From contig JAFEBH010000023.1 of the NCBI GenBank assembly GCA_018242765.1, positions 1 to 64,000 of the forward strand: a stretch of 64,000 nt of DNA, read 5' to 3'. The translations under genes and the position numbers were made by a program. This DNA comes from Nitrospira sp. GTDB taxonomy: Bacteria > Nitrospirota > Nitrospiria > Nitrospirales > Nitrospiraceae. The notes beneath the pieces were generated by a model that saw only the letters and a list, made by a program, of their open reading frames with translations, was not told the origin of the DNA and searched no databases. Shown piece by piece: positions 9,066 to 17,821 of the stretch (the stretch's first letter is position 1; each line of letters starts with the position of its first letter).

Positions 9066-10040
9066 TTAGGTCAGCACTTTGGTCACGCGACATGCGTGAT
9101 TGCCCTTGTAAATCCCAGGACTCCCTTCTAATTTCTTGTATCCTTCGATAAAACATTCGAGCGGATCTCCCGGTCGCTGATCCAGTAACACCACATCACC
9201 GGGGGAGAAGTTGAGCACATCCTTGACGGTTACCGTGGCGGTTCCCAGCCGGACCACAATCGGCAAAGGACATTCCTGCAGGCGGTCTTGGAATCGTTGA
9301 CTCCAGTCACCATTCTGGTCGATTTGGTCGGAAACCAAGCCGGAATACAATTTTTCCTTGATCGGTTCGAGCATGGTGTAGGGATACACAATGTAGAGCT
9401 CACGGGCGGTTTCCCCAAGAACCACCTGCAACGTCACGACCATCACGATTTCAGAAGACGTCACCACCATTGCAAATTGCGGGTTGCTTTCCGATCGTAC
9501 GTATTCCACTTTCACCTGCGCGACAGCGTGCCACGCCTTTTCAAGATCAGCCAACGCCTGAAGCAATAGCTTTTTGATCACGCGTAACTGCACCGGGGTA
9601 AAGTCTCGACCTTCCGGTTTCACGTGAGTTTGCCCCTTGCCGCCAAAGAAATAATCGATGATCAAGTAGACGAGAAATGCGTCCATTACATAGAGCGCGC
9701 TCCCGCGCAAGGGGGACATGTGAAACACATTCAATGAAGCGGGTTGTGGGATCTTTTTGAGAAATTCGCCGAACTTGACCACTTGGGTCCCGACCACCGA
9801 AAAATCAATGGCATCACGAAACATATTGGTCCAGGCAACGGATTGACGGCGAATAAACCGATCGTTGATCATTTCCATCGTAGGCATTCGCCCGCGAATA
9901 ATCCTCTCCTGATTGAATAAATCGTATGCCGTGACTCCCTTTGCGGTCGGTTCACTTTCCTTGGGAGCCGTGTCGACGTCTCCTGAGACGACCCCCTTCA
10001 GAAGTGCATCGATTTCGTCTTGTGATAAGATTTTTTCCAT
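9066..10040 (-). CDS. fliM: Flagellar motor switch protein FliM
   Basis: C-ring switch protein that binds phospho-CheY and sets rotation direction. 324 residues. The N-terminal CheY-binding motif LSQDEIDALL is intact at residues 5-14, which implies control by a CheY-type chemotaxis regulator although no chemotaxis genes are in the window. The middle CheC-like domain and the C-terminal SpoA domain (about 250-320) are recognisable. The start lies 11 nt after fliL. Confidence 0.98.
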   Translation of the reverse strand: MEKILSQDEIDALLKGVVSGDVDTAPKESEPTAKGVTAYDLFNQERIIRGRMPTMEMINDRFIRRQSVAWTNMFRDAIDFSVVGTQVVKFGEFLKKIPQPASLNVFHMSPLRGSALYVMDAFLVYLIIDYFFGGKGQTHVKPEGRDFTPVQLRVIKKLLLQALADLEKAWHAVAQVKVEYVRSESNPQFAMVVTSSEIVMVVTLQVVLGETARELYIVYPYTMLEPIKEKLYSGLVSDQIDQNGDWSQRFQDRLQECPLPIVVRLGTATVTVKDVLNFSPGDVVLLDQRPGDPLECFIEGYKKLEGSPGIYKGNHACRVTKVLT

Positions 10041-10051
10041 GCTGGCGATCG

Positions 10052-10603
10052 TTACTGAACGACGAAATCCGTGAAATAGGCCGAACGAACGCCCGGCTTG
10101 GGGAGCAGCCCATTGATCCGCTGTGTGATCTCATCCCGCAACTGAAACTTCCCTTGCGTGGTCCTCACCGCATTCACATCCTTGCTGCTGAGCAACACCA
10201 ACACCGCATCACGGACCTGAGGAACGCGCGCCGACAGGTCGGCGGACACCGCATCATTGTCGACTTCAAGCTTGACCGTCAGCTTCAGGTAGCGCACATC
10301 CGGCACATCCGCCAAATTCACGATGAACGGATCCAGGTCAAACATGACCCCTGGGGCTGTCGCCTGTCCTGGTTTGCCACCCGCTTCGCTATGAGGGTCG
10401 GTCTTGGCCGCTGCCTCGGCTTTATGCTCGTCGGCATGTTCGGCATTTTTGTCGGATCCGCCGAAGAACTTGACGGCCACGATCGCTCCTCCGACGCCGA
10501 AGAGGAGGGCGACCACTGACACAATGATGAGCAACTTGATTGGAAATGCCGGAGCAGGGGCCACTCCCGAAGTTTTGTCATCCGTCTCGGCTGCATCTGC
10601 CAT
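10052..10603 (-). CDS. fliL: Flagellar basal body-associated protein FliL
   Basis: Single-pass inner-membrane protein that sits around the stator units and supports motor torque. 183 residues. A membrane helix lies at about residues 22-45 (IKLLIIVSVVALLFGVGG), then a charged His/Ala/Glu linker, then the periplasmic FliL domain containing the conserved DPFIVNLAD. A strong ribosome site (AAGGAGG) lies just before the ATG. It is the first gene after a 266-nt spacer that contains a sigma-54 promoter, so it heads the fliL-fliA transcription unit. Confidence 0.95.
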   Translation of the reverse strand: MADAAETDDKTSGVAPAPAFPIKLLIIVSVVALLFGVGGAIVAVKFFGGSDKNAEHADEHKAEAAAKTDPHSEAGGKPGQATAPGVMFDLDPFIVNLADVPDVRYLKLTVKLEVDNDAVSADLSARVPQVRDAVLVLLSSKDVNAVRTTQGKFQLRDEITQRINGLLPKPGVRSAYFTDFVVQ

Positions 10604-10641
10604 AGCTCCTCCTTGAAGGCCTCAACGCCCCCTAAAGCGTC

Positions 10642-10657
10642 TGCAATGCATATGCCA
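10642..10657 (-). promoter_or_regulatory. Sigma-54 promoter upstream of fliL
   Basis: Read on the minus strand the site is TGGCATATGCATTGCA. The -24 GG and -12 GC are exactly 10 nt apart and both flanks match the consensus TGGCAC-N5-TTGCA. The predicted transcription start is near 10631, about 28 nt before the fliL ATG. Two NtrC-type activators are encoded in the same cluster. This is one of the two best sigma-54 sites in the window. Confidence 0.85.
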
Positions 10658-10829
10658 TTGAACGATTTGTGGCCACCGGCCTCGATACTTCGCAATAGAT
10701 GTATTTGACGCGAAGTTTTATAAGAAGTAGCCCAGGTAACCGGCACTTTACGACTGTACCGTCAGGCGAGTGATTGACACCGTCAAGAAACTGACGTGAT
10801 GGGCGGACGCGTTTCAGGCTGAAAGTACG

Positions 10830-10855
10830 GCCCGGGAAGACTGTTCCTCCCGGGC
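10830..10855 (-). terminator. Hairpin terminator after flgE
   Basis: Perfect 8-bp inverted repeat GCCCGGGA ... TCCCGGGC with a 10-nt loop, 14 nt beyond the flgE stop. The following T-tract on the minus strand is weak (GTACTTTC), so termination may be incomplete. It sits between the flgB-flgE run and the sigma-54 promoter of fliL and so marks the boundary of two transcription units. Confidence 0.75.
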
Positions 10856-10869
10856 TAGAACCGATGAAC

Positions 10870-12228
10870 CTATCGTTTCAAGTTGACCAACTCTTGAAGC
10901 ACCTCATCCGAAGTCGTGATGACTCTGGAATTTGCCTGGAACCCTCGTTGCGCGGCAATCATGTCAATGAACTGTTCGCCAAGATCCACATTGGACAACT
11001 CCAGGGTATTGGAGAGGACTCTCCCAAGGCCGGCAGAGGTCGCCGCGCCGATTAAGGGTTGTCCGGAGGTGCCGGATTCGGCAAACGTGTTCTTTCCGGT
11101 TCGCACAAGACCGAGCGGATCCGGGAATCTCGCCAACGCCAACTGGGCCAACGGACGAACCTGCCCATTGGAGAATCTCCCGTTGACCATCCCATTGGTC
11201 TCCACGCTGAACGTCTGGAGCGCTCCGGCGCCAAATCCATTCTGAGATTGTTGAACCAACCCTGAGGCCGCTCCGAATTGCGTCGTCAAATTCATTCCGG
11301 CCCCTCCATCAGTCGTCACACTTGTGCCGAAATTGAAGGTAATCGCCTGATTCGGAGTCGCGCCGACAAAATCGATTTGAGACTGTCCGACCGTGCTTCC
11401 GGCCGTGCCTCCGGCGGTGCCGCTATCATAGCTTGTGACCACACTCTCGGTGTCAAGCGCGCCGGATGTCGTGAACGTCAGGCTGCCGGACGCCAACCGC
11501 ACGATCCCATTCGAAGTATTGATGTTGGCGGCATTGTAATTGCCCGTGACGATCTCATTCGAACTGCCCACGATGTTATAGGTCCAGGTGTTCGCTGAGG
11601 TCTTTGTAAAATAAGTGGTGAGGAGATGACTGTTGCCGACGGAATCATACACAGTGAGCGACGTGGAAAACTGAGCGGTCCCAGCGGGGTCTGTAAGCGA
11701 GAACGTCCCGGACGTCGATTGCGAATTAAGATTGGCGCCGATGTCGACCGTGCTGGTCGGATTCGGCGGAGCCGTTGTCGTGGGAAGCGTGACACCGCTG
11801 ATGTTGGCAGTAGTGAGACCACTGGCATCGACCTGATACCCCTGAAGAAAGAATCCGCTTGGGTCGACAATACGATTTTGCGAATCCAGATGAAACTGTC
11901 CTGCGCGAGAATAGTACGCCGCGCCAGCTGCATCGCGAAGGACGTAAAAGCCGTTGCCGTCAATGGCAAGATCGAGCGAATTGCTCGTGGTGCTGAGCGA
12001 CCCCTGGCTGAAGTCTCCCTGTACTCCGTTGAGCGCGACTCCCAAACCAGTCTGAATCGCGCCACCCGCCCCTCCCAGTGACGAACTGACCAAGTCGGCG
12101 AACACGGAACGACTCGATTTGAACCCGACCGTGCTTATATTCGCGATATTGTTTCCCACGACTGATAACGCATTTCCGTTTGCATTGAGCCCACTGACGC
12201 CTGTAAACAGCGACGATAGAATTCCCAT
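10870..12228 (-). CDS. flgE: Flagellar hook protein FlgE
   Basis: Structural protein of the hook, the universal joint between rod and filament. 452 residues. The N-terminal rod-class motif (GVSGLNANGNALSVVGNNIANISTVGFK, in parts) and the C-terminal coiled-coil half (SNVDLGEQFIDMIAAQRGFQANSRVI) are conserved. The middle (about 130-330) is Thr/Ser/Gly-rich and variable, as expected for surface-exposed hook domains. The start lies 20 nt after flgD, its capping protein. A distal rod protein FlgG is an alternative, but the length and the flgD neighbour favour FlgE. Confidence 0.95.
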   Translation of the reverse strand: MGILSSLFTGVSGLNANGNALSVVGNNIANISTVGFKSSRSVFADLVSSSLGGAGGAIQTGLGVALNGVQGDFSQGSLSTTSNSLDLAIDGNGFYVLRDAAGAAYYSRAGQFHLDSQNRIVDPSGFFLQGYQVDASGLTTANISGVTLPTTTAPPNPTSTVDIGANLNSQSTSGTFSLTDPAGTAQFSTSLTVYDSVGNSHLLTTYFTKTSANTWTYNIVGSSNEIVTGNYNAANINTSNGIVRLASGSLTFTTSGALDTESVVTSYDSGTAGGTAGSTVGQSQIDFVGATPNQAITFNFGTSVTTDGGAGMNLTTQFGAASGLVQQSQNGFGAGALQTFSVETNGMVNGRFSNGQVRPLAQLALARFPDPLGLVRTGKNTFAESGTSGQPLIGAATSAGLGRVLSNTLELSNVDLGEQFIDMIAAQRGFQANSRVITTSDEVLQELVNLKR

Positions 12229-12248
12229 CGGTTCAATCCTCCTCTTAA

Positions 12249-12902
12249 TTATCGCAGTTCGACGACTGTGGACGGATCAATTGCCACATCACCAACAAGA
12301 AGTTTGGCTTGCCCCTGGTCCATTCGGACACCGGACACGGTAAGAGAGGCACGGCCCTCTGCCTTCACGGCATTGCCTTCTAAGTCCGTCGCAGAAATAA
12401 CATAGCGATAAAGACCCGATCGCATGGTGACTCCATTGTTGTTTTTGCCATCCCAATCGGCAACATTGGCTCCAGATGATCGGTCACGATATTCTAAATT
12501 CCGCACAACCTGCCCCTGGGAATCTATGATACTGATATCAACCTTTGTGGCGTTCTTATCCAGCGTGTATCCAAACGTAGCCGGTGTAGAACCGAGCTGA
12601 ATAAGCGGCTGACCGACAGTCACGGTACGTCCGATCATGGGAACCAATGAGAACTCTTGGGAGGCCGTTTGCGCATCGAGGCTTTTTTGCAGAAGATCGG
12701 CCTGCTTCGAACTCTGTTCCAATTGGCTGAATTGAGCGAGTTGGGAAATGAATTCCGTATTATCGGTCGGTTTCAACGGATCTTGATTCTTGAGCTGCGT
12801 CACCAGCAGCTTGAGAAAATCATCCTGCCCCAGCGTTTTTGGCCCGGTCTGTTGCGATGTCGACGTCGTCGCTGTTGAGCTGATTCCTGATATCTCGGCC
12901 AT
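12249..12902 (-). CDS. flgD: Hook assembly scaffold FlgD
   Basis: Hook cap protein required for FlgE polymerisation, shed once the hook is complete. 217 residues. The N-terminal export and assembly region contains the family motif LGQDDFLKLLVTQLKNQDPLKP at about residues 24-45. The C-terminal part (about 90-215) matches the FlgD Tudor and Ig-like domains (DGKNNNGVTMRSGLYRY). Located 17 nt after fliK and 20 nt before flgE. Confidence 0.96.
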   Translation of the reverse strand: MAEISGISSTATTSTSQQTGPKTLGQDDFLKLLVTQLKNQDPLKPTDNTEFISQLAQFSQLEQSSKQADLLQKSLDAQTASQEFSLVPMIGRTVTVGQPLIQLGSTPATFGYTLDKNATKVDISIIDSQGQVVRNLEYRDRSSGANVADWDGKNNNGVTMRSGLYRYVISATDLEGNAVKAEGRASLTVSGVRMDQGQAKLLVGDVAIDPSTVVELR

Positions 12903-12919
12903 TTGACGTCTCCCTTTTC

Positions 12920-14563
12920 TTAGGCCACCAAATTCAGTCGTCCCTGGAGTAAAGAGCGTGTGTCATCCGACCATCCTTGAGCCTGCTCTTTCGCGCCCCC
13001 CTGGAATCCTTGATGTCCGGATTGCCCCTGTTCTTGAAACAGTCCCTGTTGGAACGACCGCCCACCATTCTGACGATCGATGTCGACCCGGAATTGCCCC
13101 ATATCAAGTCCACTCGCTTGCAGCGTCGTTTGAAGCCGGTCTTGTCCATTGATAAGAAACTGTCCAACCTCGGTTCGATCGGTCGAGAAATGAGCATGGA
13201 CGGAATCGTTCATCATGGCGACGCGGATGTTCACATGTCCCAAATCCGGTTGAGCCACATCCACCACCACTGATCGAATCGTTGAGGCAAGGGGTTGTGG
13301 ACTGAGCTCAACAACAGGCAGAGGTGGATGTGTATGAGATGTAGGCGAGCCAGAAGACGTTGTAGGAGCCAGAGTCGCCTGACTCTGTGAGGCCACAGCA
13401 AAGGATTCCACGGTCTGACCGTTCATGACGGGGAGAGGATCAGCTTTCATTTGAGAAGCCTGGTTCTCAGGGGTGCTTGGTTGTCGACCATGTTGATCTG
13501 CCCACCACTCGCTGATATGTTCCGTCCTTTCATCATTCACATATTGCTCATGAGGAAGTACCACTTGTGGTTTCGAACTGGGGTCTTCCTGCTCTCCGGA
13601 AGGCTGTGCAAACGCATGAGGCTGATCAATGGGTGAAGCAGCGGGTGGAAGGTTTTTGCCTTCAGTTGCGACGACCTTGACGAGGGTTGACTTCACGTCT
13701 GACACCATCGTGTCGGTGGACACCTGAGCCACACGCTGAGCGCCAGGTTCGGGAAGAGACGAAATGGTCGCTTCCGCTTGCGCCTCTATGGGAACTGGAC
13801 GAGTGTCAACATGCTCGGTTGCCTTGTTCCCGCTCTGATCGACCACGATCGGCAGACCCTTATTGTCAACTAACGCAACTTGCGAATTGGCTTTCTTCTG
13901 AGTCATCGAGGCATCCACTTTCTGCTCCGGTGCACTCTGCGGCGGGGTAACCGCATCATGATCGGAAAAATGGCTCTCAGTAGGCTCAGGTGTAGTCAGA
14001 GAAGAATTCATCAAGACAGAAGCCTGCACGGCAGGCTTCGCCGAGCCTCCGACAGATTCATCTCCGCTCTTGACTGACTGAACGTCGTCCTTGGAATCGA
14101 GCTCCGTCTGATTTGTTACGTGCCCTTGCCCCGGCACCACTATGGCTGATGCAAGTACCGCAAGGCCTTGCTCTTCTGAGGCTGAACCGACAGTGCCCTG
14201 CTGAGAAGATTCTGGCTCGGCCTTTGAATTCTTCTCGTCCTTGTCCTTACCATTTTTGCTTATACTTTCGTTTGTCACCTGATCGGACATGGTGTCGGAA
14301 CGTTCGATGTGAGACGACGAAGCACGAAGGCCCTTGGTCTCCTTGAAACGGGGAGGGTGCTCCGTCTTGTTCGATGAACGAACATCCTCCGTTGTACTAC
14401 TACCGCCCTTGCCCTCCTCGCTCCGAACTCTATGGAGTACCGACGAGAAGCCTTTTTCAACAGAACTGGATTCAGAGGAGTTGACAGTCCGACTTGTTAC
14501 GGCACTCCTAGTCACCGGGGAACCGGCTGGAGCGAGAGGCACATTGAGAGCAGCGAAGTCCAC
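12920..14563 (-). CDS. fliK: Flagellar hook-length control protein FliK
   Basis: Secreted molecular ruler that stops hook growth by triggering the FlhB specificity switch. 547 residues. The long N-terminal and central part is low-complexity (Ser/Gln/Glu/Val-rich, few aromatics), as in FliK rulers. The C-terminal domain (about 415-520) matches the Flg_hook family (PLASTIRSVVVDV, then FSTDRTEVGQFL and the LQASGLDMGQF stretch). The start codon is GTG with AAGGA about 10 nt upstream. A sigma-54-like site lies just upstream. Confidence 0.92.
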   Translation of the reverse strand: MDFAALNVPLAPAGSPVTRSAVTSRTVNSSESSSVEKGFSSVLHRVRSEEGKGGSSTTEDVRSSNKTEHPPRFKETKGLRASSSHIERSDTMSDQVTNESISKNGKDKDEKNSKAEPESSQQGTVGSASEEQGLAVLASAIVVPGQGHVTNQTELDSKDDVQSVKSGDESVGGSAKPAVQASVLMNSSLTTPEPTESHFSDHDAVTPPQSAPEQKVDASMTQKKANSQVALVDNKGLPIVVDQSGNKATEHVDTRPVPIEAQAEATISSLPEPGAQRVAQVSTDTMVSDVKSTLVKVVATEGKNLPPAASPIDQPHAFAQPSGEQEDPSSKPQVVLPHEQYVNDERTEHISEWWADQHGRQPSTPENQASQMKADPLPVMNGQTVESFAVASQSQATLAPTTSSGSPTSHTHPPLPVVELSPQPLASTIRSVVVDVAQPDLGHVNIRVAMMNDSVHAHFSTDRTEVGQFLINGQDRLQTTLQASGLDMGQFRVDIDRQNGGRSFQQGLFQEQGQSGHQGFQGGAKEQAQGWSDDTRSLLQGRLNLVA

Positions 14564-14599
14564 CTAGACCAGTCCTTGTTAGAATTCTGGCAAGTGGAA

Positions 14600-14616
14600 T
14601 ACAAGCCCTATGCCAA
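14600..14616 (-). promoter_or_regulatory. Possible sigma-54 promoter upstream of fliK
   Basis: Minus-strand sequence TTGGCATAGGGCTTGTA. The -24 element is good and the spacing is correct, but the -12 dinucleotide is GT instead of the nearly invariant GC. It lies 37-53 nt before the fliK GTG. It would let fliK-flgD-flgE be boosted independently of the upstream genes. Weaker than the flgB and fliL sites. Confidence 0.45.
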
Positions 14617-14752
14617 ATCAGTCATTTCTAAGTAAGCGAATTACAAAGACGCGGGAAGAAGACTTGAGACCACTCTCATCGTGAAGGGGGAATTTTTTTC
14701 TGAGCGGTAGGCAAAGGTGACCGAACAGGGAAAGAGCCTGCGTCAACGCTCC

Positions 14753-15148
14753 TTATAACGGGCTCTCGATGTGCTGCAGATTGGCCTTGGCGCGCTCCTC
14801 CGGCAATTTGAAGCGGAAATGCCAATCCAGTTGTCCGGACTCCGGAGCAGAACTGAACGAGCCTTCCGCACTGAGATGCCGATTGGACCTAGACTTGCCT
14901 TCTGGATAGTACTTGAAACGCAGAGACCGTTGGCCATTTGTGGTCGAGTCAGCTTGGCTCAGGTGACCGGAGATTTCCACGTGATCTTCCAGCTGATTCA
15001 CCGCCTGGTTGAATAACGATCGAAGAAGGTTCAGGCTCAGCACCTCCTGGAACGGTTGATCAGAATTCACGGTGTCGCCAGCCCTGGAAACAGCCGGTCC
15101 TCCAAGACACATTGCCACCAACGCGACTGATGAGAACAATCGAAACAT
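14753..15148 (-). CDS. Small secreted protein of unknown function
   Basis: I do not recognise this 131-residue protein. It begins with a clear Sec signal peptide (MFRLFSSVALVAMCLGGPAVSRAG). The mature part is polar, with LNLLRSLFNQAVNQLEDHVEISG resembling an amphipathic helix and then a stretch rich in aromatic and basic residues (RSLRFKYYPEGKSR, LDWHFRFKL) that could be beta-structured. It sits on the same strand between the MotE-like gene and fliK, with spacers of about 175-190 nt on each side. A periplasmic accessory role in motility is suggested by position only. Confidence 0.6.
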   Translation of the reverse strand: MFRLFSSVALVAMCLGGPAVSRAGDTVNSDQPFQEVLSLNLLRSLFNQAVNQLEDHVEISGHLSQADSTTNGQRSLRFKYYPEGKSRSNRHLSAEGSFSSAPESGQLDWHFRFKLPEERAKANLQHIESPL

Positions 15149-15324
15149 AGGTCTATCCTAATCTCTCAATGAGAATAGGTCAACGCGTAGGGCATGCCGC
15201 TCGTACTGAGTCCGTTGAGACTTCGACCCCGTTCAGGATCGACCCAGCGATAAGCCGACGGTCGAGGGATGAAACTGCACGGTGATGTATCGACGGTTGT
15301 CGAAACGATCGGGAGTAATGTGGG

Positions 15325-16080
15325 CTAGGGAGTTTGCACCAGCAACTGTTCGGTGAGCTTTGCCGCTCGATCTGCCTTCACCTGAGAAAGGATCGCCCCT
15401 GCAGTCTTGGACTTGACCATCCGTAGAATCTCAATCGCTTTTCTGTCCGGCATCCGCTCAAGACGTGCCGCGGCATCCTCCGACGGCATCGATTCGAAGA
15501 TTTTGGCCAGCTGAGTCCGTTGTTCCTGTGCCGCACGATCTTTGTCCGCATGGATCTTGGTCGATTGGGCTGCAGGCCGTTCCTCTTTGGCCTTTGCACT
15601 CTGTACTCGCTTTTCCAGGGCCTCGTTTTGCTCAAGCAGCTCCTCAACCTGACCCCTCACAATCATGAGCCGCTCTTCATTCTGACGCAGGACCTCTTCA
15701 CGTCGATCGAGATCACGCTTTCGTTGGTCCAACATCTCAAGCACTTCACGGGGTATCTCGATCGCCGGCCCCTGCGGTGTCGATCGGGCTGGAGCATTTA
15801 TCCCGTCCTTGGCTTCGGGTTCATGATGTGCCCCCCCTGAGGCAGATGGTTGCCCTTCTTGTTTGACAGCAGGTTGCGGTGTCTGGGCTTTGAGCTTGGG
15901 ATCCGAAGAGGCTTGACCCAGTTGAACCATGACCCAGAACAGGACCGTCGAGACGACCAATCCCCCGACCATCGTCCAGAGCGACCCACGCCGATTCATC
16001 CTCAATCCTGGCACAGCCCATGACCACCGACTACTGAGGATGAACGGCGAACTCTTCATATGTCTCGCTCGGCTCTTCAT
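15325..16080 (-). CDS. MotE-like flagellar protein with MgtE N-terminal-type domain
   Basis: 251 residues. One membrane helix lies near residues 35-55 (GGLVVSTVLFWVMVQLG), then a Pro/Ala-rich periplasmic linker and a long coiled coil (about 110-175, REEVLRQNEERLMIVRGQVEEL). The C-terminal domain resembles the MgtE intracellular N domain (IFESMPSEDAAARLERMPDRKAIEILRMVK, in parts). The combination is typical of MotE, a periplasmic chaperone or stator accessory, and of the related FlbB-type proteins encoded beside fliJ. The start overlaps the fliJ stop as ATGA. Internal ATGs at 16059 and 15999 are alternative starts. Confidence 0.8.
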   Translation of the reverse strand: MKSRARHMKSSPFILSSRWSWAVPGLRMNRRGSLWTMVGGLVVSTVLFWVMVQLGQASSDPKLKAQTPQPAVKQEGQPSASGGAHHEPEAKDGINAPARSTPQGPAIEIPREVLEMLDQRKRDLDRREEVLRQNEERLMIVRGQVEELLEQNEALEKRVQSAKAKEERPAAQSTKIHADKDRAAQEQRTQLAKIFESMPSEDAAARLERMPDRKAIEILRMVKSKTAGAILSQVKADRAAKLTEQLLVQTP

Positions 16081-16517
16081 GATTTGCCGTTTCCTCGAAT
16101 GGAGACCTGACGATGTGCCGCTTCATCCGTCTCTCGTTGCTCCCGTCTGGCCATCACCGCACACACGGCTGTCTTCCGCCGTTCAGCAACTCGCTCAAGA
16201 AGCTTGCACTCCTGCCTGGCTTGAATAAGACGCTCCTGGGTCTGCTGCCATAAACCAGTCGCACGATTAATCGAGGCATGGACTTCCTGCAGCGCGTCCC
16301 GATGGGCACTCATTTTCCCCTGCCATTCCAACAGTTCCTCGATCGTTATGCCCTGCCTGGTCCGTTGTGCATAGGTCTCGGCATCCCTCTGAATCTGAAT
16401 TTCCATACTGCGATACTGCTCTTCACTACGTGTGAGTGTGTGGGCAATATCGGACAGTTCCATCATCAGTAACTCAACGGTCTGCGCGTGCACCTTCCGG
16501 ATTGAATCAAGACTCAT
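16077..16517 (-). CDS. fliJ: Flagellar export chaperone-escort protein FliJ
   Basis: 146 residues, almost wholly alpha-helical and charged with heptad-like spacing, as expected for the FliJ coiled-coil stalk of the export ATPase. It is thought to link the FliI hexamer to FlhA and recycle chaperones. The sequence is poorly conserved in all bacteria. The call rests on size, coiled-coil composition and its position with ATGA overlaps to fliI upstream and the MotE-like gene downstream. Confidence 0.88.
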   Translation of the reverse strand: MSLDSIRKVHAQTVELLMMELSDIAHTLTRSEEQYRSMEIQIQRDAETYAQRTRQGITIEELLEWQGKMSAHRDALQEVHASINRATGLWQQTQERLIQARQECKLLERVAERRKTAVCAVMARREQRETDEAAHRQVSIRGNGKS

Positions 16518-17821
16518 GCCGCCTGCCTGGCGAGCACCTCCAGCTCCTGCACCGATGACGCCAAGCTCGCCGGCTGGTCGATCGCTTGTCGGAGATACCC
16601 GTTGATCGCATCTTGGGCTTGAACGGCTTTGTCGAGTCCCGCATTCATTCCAGACTTGTAAGCGCCCAATAACACGAGGTCTTCGGACTGCTGATACCGA
16701 GCCACCAATTCAAGAACCCGTCTGGCGGCATCATGGTGTGCTTTGCCGACGATGTCCCGCATGACACGGCTTGTGCTCTGGAGCAGATCAATGGCCGGGA
16801 AGTGATTGCGCGCAGCCAAGGTGCGTGACAGCACAATATGGCCGTCCAAGATCGAACGGGCCGTATCGGCAATGGGATCACTCAGGTCATCGCCGTCTAC
16901 CAACACTGTGTACAGGCCAGTAATCGTTCCAGGCCCCGGCCCTGTTCCCACACGCTCCAAGAGTTTCGGCAGGAGTGCGAACACAGACGGTGTATACCCC
17001 TTTGTCGTCGGTGGCTCGCCGATGGCCAATCCGACCTCTCTCTGGCTATAGGCTAATCGTGTGAGTGAATCCATCAACAAGAGAACCTGTTGTCCGGCAT
17101 CACGGAAATACTCGGCAATCGTCGTGGCCACCAACGCAGCGCGCAGACGTATCAAAGGGGCCTGGTCTGAGGTGGCGACGACCACAACGGTCCGCGCAAG
17201 CGCCTCCGCTCCCAGGTCACGCTCAAGAAACTCGTTCACCTCTCGCCCTCGTTCCCCGATCAGGGCAATAACATTGACATCCGCTTTGGTATAGCGGCTG
17301 ATCATCCCAAGCAGCACACTCTTTCCGACCCCTGATCCTGAAAAAATCCCCATCTTTTGCCCGCGTCCGCAAGTCAGGAATCCATTGATCGATCGAACGC
17401 CAAGATCAAGTGGATCCTGGATACGGGCCCGTTGGAGTGGGTTCGGTGCCTCGGCGTGTAGTGGATACCACTGGCTTGTCTTCACGGTCCCCTTCCCGTC
17501 AATTGGGTTCCCACATCCGTCCAGAATCCGACCCAACAAGTCAGGTCCGACCGCCAGACTCGCCACCTGCCCTGTCATGGTGACGCGGCTGGCAGGTCCG
17601 ATTCCGCGCATTTCTCCAAGCGGCATCAAGAGCACACGATCTCCACGAAATCCGACCACCTCTGCGATGATCGGGCCCTCACCCACCTCCCTCGTGATAT
17701 GGCAGAGCTCGCCGACGGTCGTCATCGGACCATATCCTTCGACCACCATCCCTACGGCCTGAGCCACACGTCCTGAGATCTCAAGGGGTTCAACGTGCTC
17801 GATGAAATGGCTAAGACTCAC
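16514..17821 (-). CDS. fliI: Flagellar export ATPase FliI
   Basis: Hexameric ATPase of the flagellar type III secretion system, related to F1 beta. Walker A is SGSGVGKS, and the Walker B region is VLLLMDSLTRLAYSQREV with the conserved SLTR. The family stretch GEPPTTKGYTPSVFALLPKLLER is intact. The frame is open to 17881. I prefer the GTG at 17821, which has AGGGG 6 nt upstream and gives 435 residues, close to the family norm. ATGs at 17845 and 17881 are alternatives. It overlaps the 3-prime end of the REC-FliH gene by 11 nt. Confidence 0.96.
   Translation of the reverse strand: MSLSHFIEHVEPLEISGRVAQAVGMVVEGYGPMTTVGELCHITREVGEGPIIAEVVGFRGDRVLLMPLGEMRGIGPASRVTMTGQVASLAVGPDLLGRILDGCGNPIDGKGTVKTSQWYPLHAEAPNPLQRARIQDPLDLGVRSINGFLTCGRGQKMGIFSGSGVGKSVLLGMISRYTKADVNVIALIGERGREVNEFLERDLGAEALARTVVVVATSDQAPLIRLRAALVATTIAEYFRDAGQQVLLLMDSLTRLAYSQREVGLAIGEPPTTKGYTPSVFALLPKLLERVGTGPGPGTITGLYTVLVDGDDLSDPIADTARSILDGHIVLSRTLAARNHFPAIDLLQSTSRVMRDIVGKAHHDAARRVLELVARYQQSEDLVLLGAYKSGMNAGLDKAVQAQDAINGYLRQAIDQPASLASSVQELEVLARQAA

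Noticed and set aside
15184..15199. Sigma-54-like GG-N10-GC upstream of the small secreted protein
   Set aside because: Spacing fits, but the flanking bases (CGGCAT and ACGCG) match the consensus poorly.
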